64,000 nucleotides of DNA from Nelumbo lutea (lineage: Eukaryota > Streptophyta > Magnoliopsida > Proteales > Nelumbonaceae). The stretch is from positions 52,385,655 through 52,449,654 of the forward strand of contig JAKGHH010000005.1 of assembly GCA_022828595.1 (NCBI GenBank). The letters are read 5' to 3'. The position numbers were made by a program, and so were the translations under genes. Below are positions 58,854-64,000 of the stretch, in pieces. Position 1 is the stretch's first letter, and each line of letters begins with the position of its first letter. The notes below the pieces were generated by a model. That model made no database searches, was not told where the DNA came from, and saw only the letters and a list, made by a program, of their open reading frames with translations.

Positions 58854-61800
58854 TTTGTAGTAACATTTTAACTAGTCCAACATGTACCACAAGCTAAGCT
58901 AATAAAATGTTAGTAAGTATTCAATGTTTCTACCTATATCTTTCATTGATTGTGATGCCTAAATTGAAAATATAAGTATTCAATGTTAGATTACTGGTGT
59001 AGAATACTAGTCATGCATGTATGCAATTAAAAATATAAGTGTTACACTTATATGATATGATACTCCAATTAATTTCCATAACCTACACCAAAATAAAAGT
59101 ATTGGCATATTTGTTTTGATAGAAAACAAGAGAGAGATAGAGTTGAGGAAAATGATATTTATACTATATATAAAAGTGTGAATGTAATGTAAAACTTTTT
59201 TGGACTAAAATTACCCTCTACTTCTTTGTTTAAGAAATGGTATAAAAGTTATTTTATTATAGTTTTAATGCTAACTTTAATGGATATTAAAATGCCTATA
59301 TTTGTGTATTTAATCCATCTCTAAATTGTAAGGGTTGAAAGTGTAACTTCGGTTATTACTCCCTATCTCATTTAATCCCCTTTCATTATGTCTTATACTT
59401 AAGGTATTAAATCCAATTTTATCTAATTAATCCTATATTTTAAATTATTTTTTATTAATAAATGCTACTAATTAGGTCTATGTTAATATTTCTAATATAT
59501 TTTAAAACTAACTCAATAAAAAAACCATTTTTTATCAAAGTGATGACTAAGCAATTCAACTATCTTAATCAAATTGATCAATCTACGAAATCATAGTTAG
59601 GTAATAAAATTTTATAAAATTAGACATTTGTGATATTTTTATTAATCAAATTAAAAAAAATAAGTGTAAAAAATAATTATTTTTATTAATGATGAAAGTG
59701 AAATACATAATTTAAAACTAACCAAAAATGAAATATAAAAAGTATTAATAAATAGTTTGATTTTTGGGTTAAATGTGTTAATCTTTAATGTCATAAATAA
59801 TTAATAAAATATAAAAATACATAAATGTTGCAAAAAAAAAAGCATCCAGGCATAGGAATGGCAATGGGGCTGGTTCAGGGTGAGGATCATATTCCCCATC
59901 CTCGTCCTCAATCCCTGCCTGGGATAAATATAAATTTTAAAAATATAAAAAATATTTTAAATATGTTTTGATATATACAAATACTATAAATAATACAAAT
60001 AATATCATATATAATAATATATTTAATAAATAATATTTACTATATATATAACCGAGGTTTGGGAAGTTGGGTACTTGGGTCTCCATCGGGGATGGGGAAA
60101 ATTGTCATCCTTATTTAAGCATAGTATAATATCATATATTTATCATATTAAATAAAAAAGTAAGTGTAATATATTAGAATTATTTTTAGACACAAAAAAT
60201 ACAAAAAATGTAGAGAAAATGGAACACATCTATAATTCTATATTTACACTACTATTAAAAATATGAATAAGATTGTAAAACTTTCTGTTGAGTAAAATAC
60301 TCAATTTTGAATTTAGTCCTTATTTAATTGTTAAGTTTAAATTGTTACAATGGGATTTAAATCCATGTCTTCTATTGGGACTACCCAACTAACATGCCAA
60401 CCAAGCCACCACTCAGTTGTGGTAAAATAAACTACTACTTTCCACCTCATTCAATTCCCTCTATTTAAATCTTATGTTTTTTTTTTTTGATAAATAAACA
60501 AAAGAAAAAACAAAGAAAGACCCAAAAGAAAAAACACTTCAAAAAGAAGAGTTTAGCCAAGCAAGTAGGCCTGTCAATGACACTTGAAACCAATGTTTTC
60601 GAACTGTTGTTGACCCGAATAGTCGAACTGTTTGTCTCAAGAATTGTCCAAGAAACTAGTTTCGTTTTATGCCAAACCTTGTCCCTGGCCAAAAGCTATT
60701 GAATTGGTCAATGACTCGTTGACCCGAGCAGTTGAATTGTCAACCTGTTCAATGGTTTTTTGTTGTTTTTTATTCTAATTATTTTTTGTTTTTTTATTTT
60801 GTTGTTAGAACGGGTTGTCCGTTTAAACTGAATGGTCAAACTATCAACCCAAAAACCAGTGATCAGAACGGTTCTAGTTCCAAGTCATTTTTTATAACAT
60901 TGCTTGAAACTTCACGGTTATGTACTTTTATCCGATTATCACATATTTGGATGATGTGCCTATATAATCAAGTTTGGGTTTTGCAATATGTGTTTGAGTA
61001 ATAATAATAATAAAACAAAAAACAAAAAAAATAAAATTTATAGATAATTTTGGATATATTACTATTATTATTATTATTATTATCTAGAATTGCCACATGT
61101 AAAACATGTGCACGTTTACTAATATATATATATATATAAGATTTGTTGAAACCTCCATATGATATTTTCATCAATGCCCTTGTTTAATGGAATCATCTCT
61201 ATTCATTTAAAGCATGGATGATTTTGCACCCTTCTCTGTCCCCATCACATGAATCACTCCTATATGTGTTATGTAATACATAAAAAGAAAATGTTCCCAT
61301 AAGTTGTCATTATATTTCAACTTTGCTTTTGGTGCAAAATTGTTATGTCAGTGTCTTTATCCCTCTCTTTCGGTGATCGGAGATATGCTCAATTGTTTCT
61401 TCTATTGGTGATTATGTCTCCCTTTATGTCGGTTGCAGAAGTTCTTTCTTTTCTTCTTTATCCACCGTGTTTATTTTATTCTTTTTAAAGAATTATTTCT
61501 ACACTTTCTTACTTGGTTCTATTATTACTTCTCCGTATTCATACAAGTTTCTTAATTTGAATTAAATATGATTTTTGCCTTCGAAAAATACTTTGCTTTT
61601 GTTGCAATACGATATGACTAATTCCTTACTAGGGTATCGGAACTTAAGGTATAAAATGGAATGGAATGCAAAACATGATTCATGTAGGATGTAGCTGAAC
61701 CCATATATAACCCATATAGATAGGACAAGTCTTAGATGATGATGCTACTAATCATTTAACTTATATGCTGTTTGGTACCATTTAGGTTTATTCAGCAAAC

Positions 61801-63486
61801 ATTTCTTGATGGTGCCACATAGGTGCCATCTAAGCATTCTCTCTTGCTCTTTTGCATATATCAAAAATGTAAAAAGTGAACTTAAGTTTATGTGCTTGCC
61901 AGCCGTTTGAAGAAGTTATTTTTTGAAGCTTCCACAAACGGCCATGCATTTATTCACTATTACGCTGAAGTGGCGCCTAGTAGCACCCAATTGTCATAAA
62001 TGATTATAATTATTGCATTTCTCAATTTTACCAAATAAAGTACAAACATTTATTCAATAAACATAAACGGTACCAAACACATACCAAGTTATCATAAAAG
62101 TGATGGAATGAGCTCTTATGTGATTTTGATATTTTGGATGGTTATAAATCTTTTGAAAACCACATATTTGTCATGTATGGCTGTAAACAAGCTACTATGG
62201 TAGCTTGTGCTATTGCACAAATAGTATAAAAACTCCATGATAGGACAACCTGAATTTTTATTTTTATTTTTGCGTCTATGTTTTCCAATGATGGTTAATA
62301 TTAATTATTTTGATTAAGAAAATAATTGTGAAAAAAAGAAAAGAAAATCCCAGGTTCGGAACACCAAAGGATGACCTTTTTCCTAGGGGACTGAACTAGG
62401 CTCATTCTATGGTTGCTAAAATAGATATATAGATATATACTTCCTATTGAAACAAAGAAATTAACATTGGGTTTCATTGAAGTCAAAACATGTGGGATTT
62501 TATGGATGTACTCGCACATAACCTTGCGGGACGCATTGTGAGTTATAGGGACATGTCAAGGCCAAGCGCACATGCAAAGCCTCACCTTCATAAGCATTGC
62601 ACAGTGTTGATCCATGCATTGTCCCCATGTGCAATTCTGTGCCCATGAAGAACTTTGATAGTCATGCTAACCATAACTAAGGCCATCCGCAAAAGATGTT
62701 GGCCTATAGAATGCCAAGGATAGGCACCCAAGGAGGTCAATCACCCATTGTCAAAGTACATTAAGCTTTTGGAGGTCTACCAAAAGGATACATAACTTTT
62801 CTAAAAAAACATATTGATAATATCTCCAACAATGCTACTTAACGTAAACCCACCAAGCATAAATAAGACTAAACCTGTCAGATTGTAACGATATGGTATA
62901 TTGAGCTCCTCGTTTAAAAATGCTTTCAATTCCCTTCCCCTTTGTTTTCTTTTTACTCTTATCCTCTCTTGTGGACCAACAACTTTCCCCTGGTCAATCA
63001 GAATCAAATCTATTAACCTCTTATCTTTTCATTTTGGTGCCTTAAATGTTCGATGTCAAAAGTCAAATGCAGGATGCTACAACCCTACCAAGTACAAAGA
63101 AAAGTCTGCGAAAGTATGTAGAAAAAACAACCAACCGAAGAATTCTCTTGTTAAGTATGAGGAACAACCTCATAAAACATTCTGTTACTTAAAACATTGC
63201 CATTAGGATAACTTTTCTTTTAAGAAAGTAGTAATAGATAATACCTTTTGTAGCTATTGAGAATGAGAAACATGCATAAAAAACCGTACAATATAAATCC
63301 AATATATCCTAAACATAGACCTTTCTAGTTTCTTTCATTCAATCAAGAGTAATGATGAATTATAAAGGGTTCAATAGATACACTCTAAATATTAATATTA
63401 AAACAATAACAGAATTCTAAATGTGTATACTAAATATTAAAGGAAACCTGTTCAAACTTGTTGCGTTCAGATGCTTGAGCAGAACG
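58854..63486. other. AT-rich spacer with decayed elements
   Basis: No gene is supported. It contains Helitron-like 5' words at about 59165 (TATACTATATATAAAAGTGT) and 60241 (TTACACTACTATTAAAAATA) and a Helitron-like 3' word at 61090-61118 (CATGTGCACGTTTACTAA), a MITE at 59853-60113, and (TTA)n runs at about 61000 and 61060-61083. Downstream of 63486 on the minus strand lies the 3'UTR of the asparaginyl-tRNA synthetase gene. Confidence 0.5.
59853..60113. mobile_element. hAT-like MITE, family B relative
   Basis: Left end TAGGAATGGCAATGGGGC, right end GGGGAAAATTGTCATCCTTA, imperfect inverted repeats with an AT-rich core. The right arm closely matches that of 9575-9934 (GGGGATG, AAAATTGTCATCC). 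Confidence 0.6.
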
Positions 63487-63670
63487 TCAAAGATCTGCCC
63501 TCCCTGGATATCTGGGGAAAGGAATCACATCTCTAATATTGTCGATGCCAGTGGCAAACAGAACCATTCGCTCAAAGCCTAGGCCAAATCCACAGTGTTT
63601 GACGGTCCCATAACGCCTTAGATCAAGGTACCATTCATATGGCTCAAGTGGGAGGCCCATCTCCAGTATC
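63487..63670 (-). CDS. Asparaginyl-tRNA synthetase, cytosolic type, last exon
   Basis: On the minus strand, after the acceptor GGTCATTTCAG (ending 63671), a 184-bp exon encodes 60 residues and a TGA stop (63489-63487). Landmarks: [20 protein letters not shown], then [20 protein letters not shown] (class II synthetase motif 3, with the ATP-binding Arg) and [15 protein letters not shown] at the C-terminus. This ending matches plant cytosolic AsnRS (SYNC group) and not the organellar enzyme, whose tail reads PFPRTPG. The exon phase (one base completing an Arg codon) implies further exons to the right, outside the window. The enzyme charges tRNA-Asn with asparagine for cytosolic translation. Partial only because of the window edge. 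Confidence 0.92.
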
Positions 63671-64000
63671 CTGAAATGACCAAAGTAGTTCCCAAGGAAT
63701 CAATTCAAAGATAATGGATTCATCACTTGGGATTTCTTGCAAAAGAGTTGCAGTAAAAACATCCACAAAGAATGAAGCTCAATAAAGCAGTACCAGCTAA
63801 AGGAATTGACCCTGAAATACCATTTGATGCCAACCTAGGTTCTTTTTTTCCATGCCAACTAATAGTGTTTACCTCCTTGCCAACGGTTGGATGAAAATGT
63901 ACTATTTTTTTTCCCTGTGCTTTTAGCCACACAAGGCATAATGGAATATGGGGAGCACATTTGGAGATGGCAATCCCCACCCCACCCCATTGCTACCATT
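63671..64000 (-). other. Last intron of the asparaginyl-tRNA synthetase gene
   Basis: No exon is seen before the window ends. The final 40 bases (GGAGATGGCAATCCCCACCC onward) look like the start of another family B hAT-like MITE that continues outside the window. Confidence 0.55.

Overview
This window is nuclear DNA from a flowering plant. The evidence is spliced genes with GT-AG introns, plant-only families (a NAC factor, a plant ANTH adaptor, a chloroplast GAPDH-B fragment) and the typical plant repeat fauna: L1-like LINEs, a Tat-lineage Ty3/gypsy element with an antisense ORF, CACTA, hAT, MULE-like and PIF/Harbinger DNA elements, and a Helitron. No species is assigned. Intergenic DNA is AT-rich and dominated by decayed repeats.

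Three host genes can be supported, all on the minus strand. (1) 4444-6294: an intact two-exon ANTH/AP180-type clathrin assembly protein of 590 aa. (2) 13447-22254: a six-coding-exon NAC transcription factor of 544 aa with a C-terminal membrane anchor (NTL type), a 5'UTR intron and a CT-rich leader running to about 23.4 kb; its 4.9-kb second intron is filled with LINE 3' ends in both orientations. (3) 63487-63670: only the last exon of cytosolic-type asparaginyl-tRNA synthetase, with the rest beyond the right edge.

The main object is a nested transposon complex at 29.7-50.66 kb. An old L1-type LINE (29700-50655, 14-bp target duplication TTAGAGTTGAAGAT) is split inside ORF2 by a 15.46-kb CACTA-like element (34502-49960, 3-bp duplication GAT); the LINE frame reads across the join if the insert is removed. 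The CACTA-like element shows no transposase. It carries (a) a Tat gypsy element without gag/protease and with decayed pol, LTRs at 34926-35793 and 42594-43473, arranged in a way that needs a duplication or recombination that also copied the CACTA end; (b) a 982-bp hAT-like element partly included in an apparently perfect 421-bp tandem duplication; (c) intron-containing fragments of two unrelated housekeeping genes, three exons of chloroplast GAPDH subunit B and the last exon of ribosomal protein L23a, both on the minus strand. This is a gene-capturing (Pack-type) CACTA candidate and the best lead here.

The rest: 0-4.4 kb has a 125-137 bp tandem repeat, a broken PIF/Harbinger gene pair split by a hAT-like MITE, and a possible solo LTR. 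6.4-13.4 kb is a MITE-rich, very AT-rich spacer. 23.8-29.7 kb has two MITEs upstream of the NAC promoter and long degenerate tandem repeats. 50.7-63.4 kb has minisatellite-like duplications, a possible LTR, hAT-like MITEs and a Helitron with canonical ends. Coordinates of exons come from reading splice sites and frames by eye; no alignment, expression data or database search was available.
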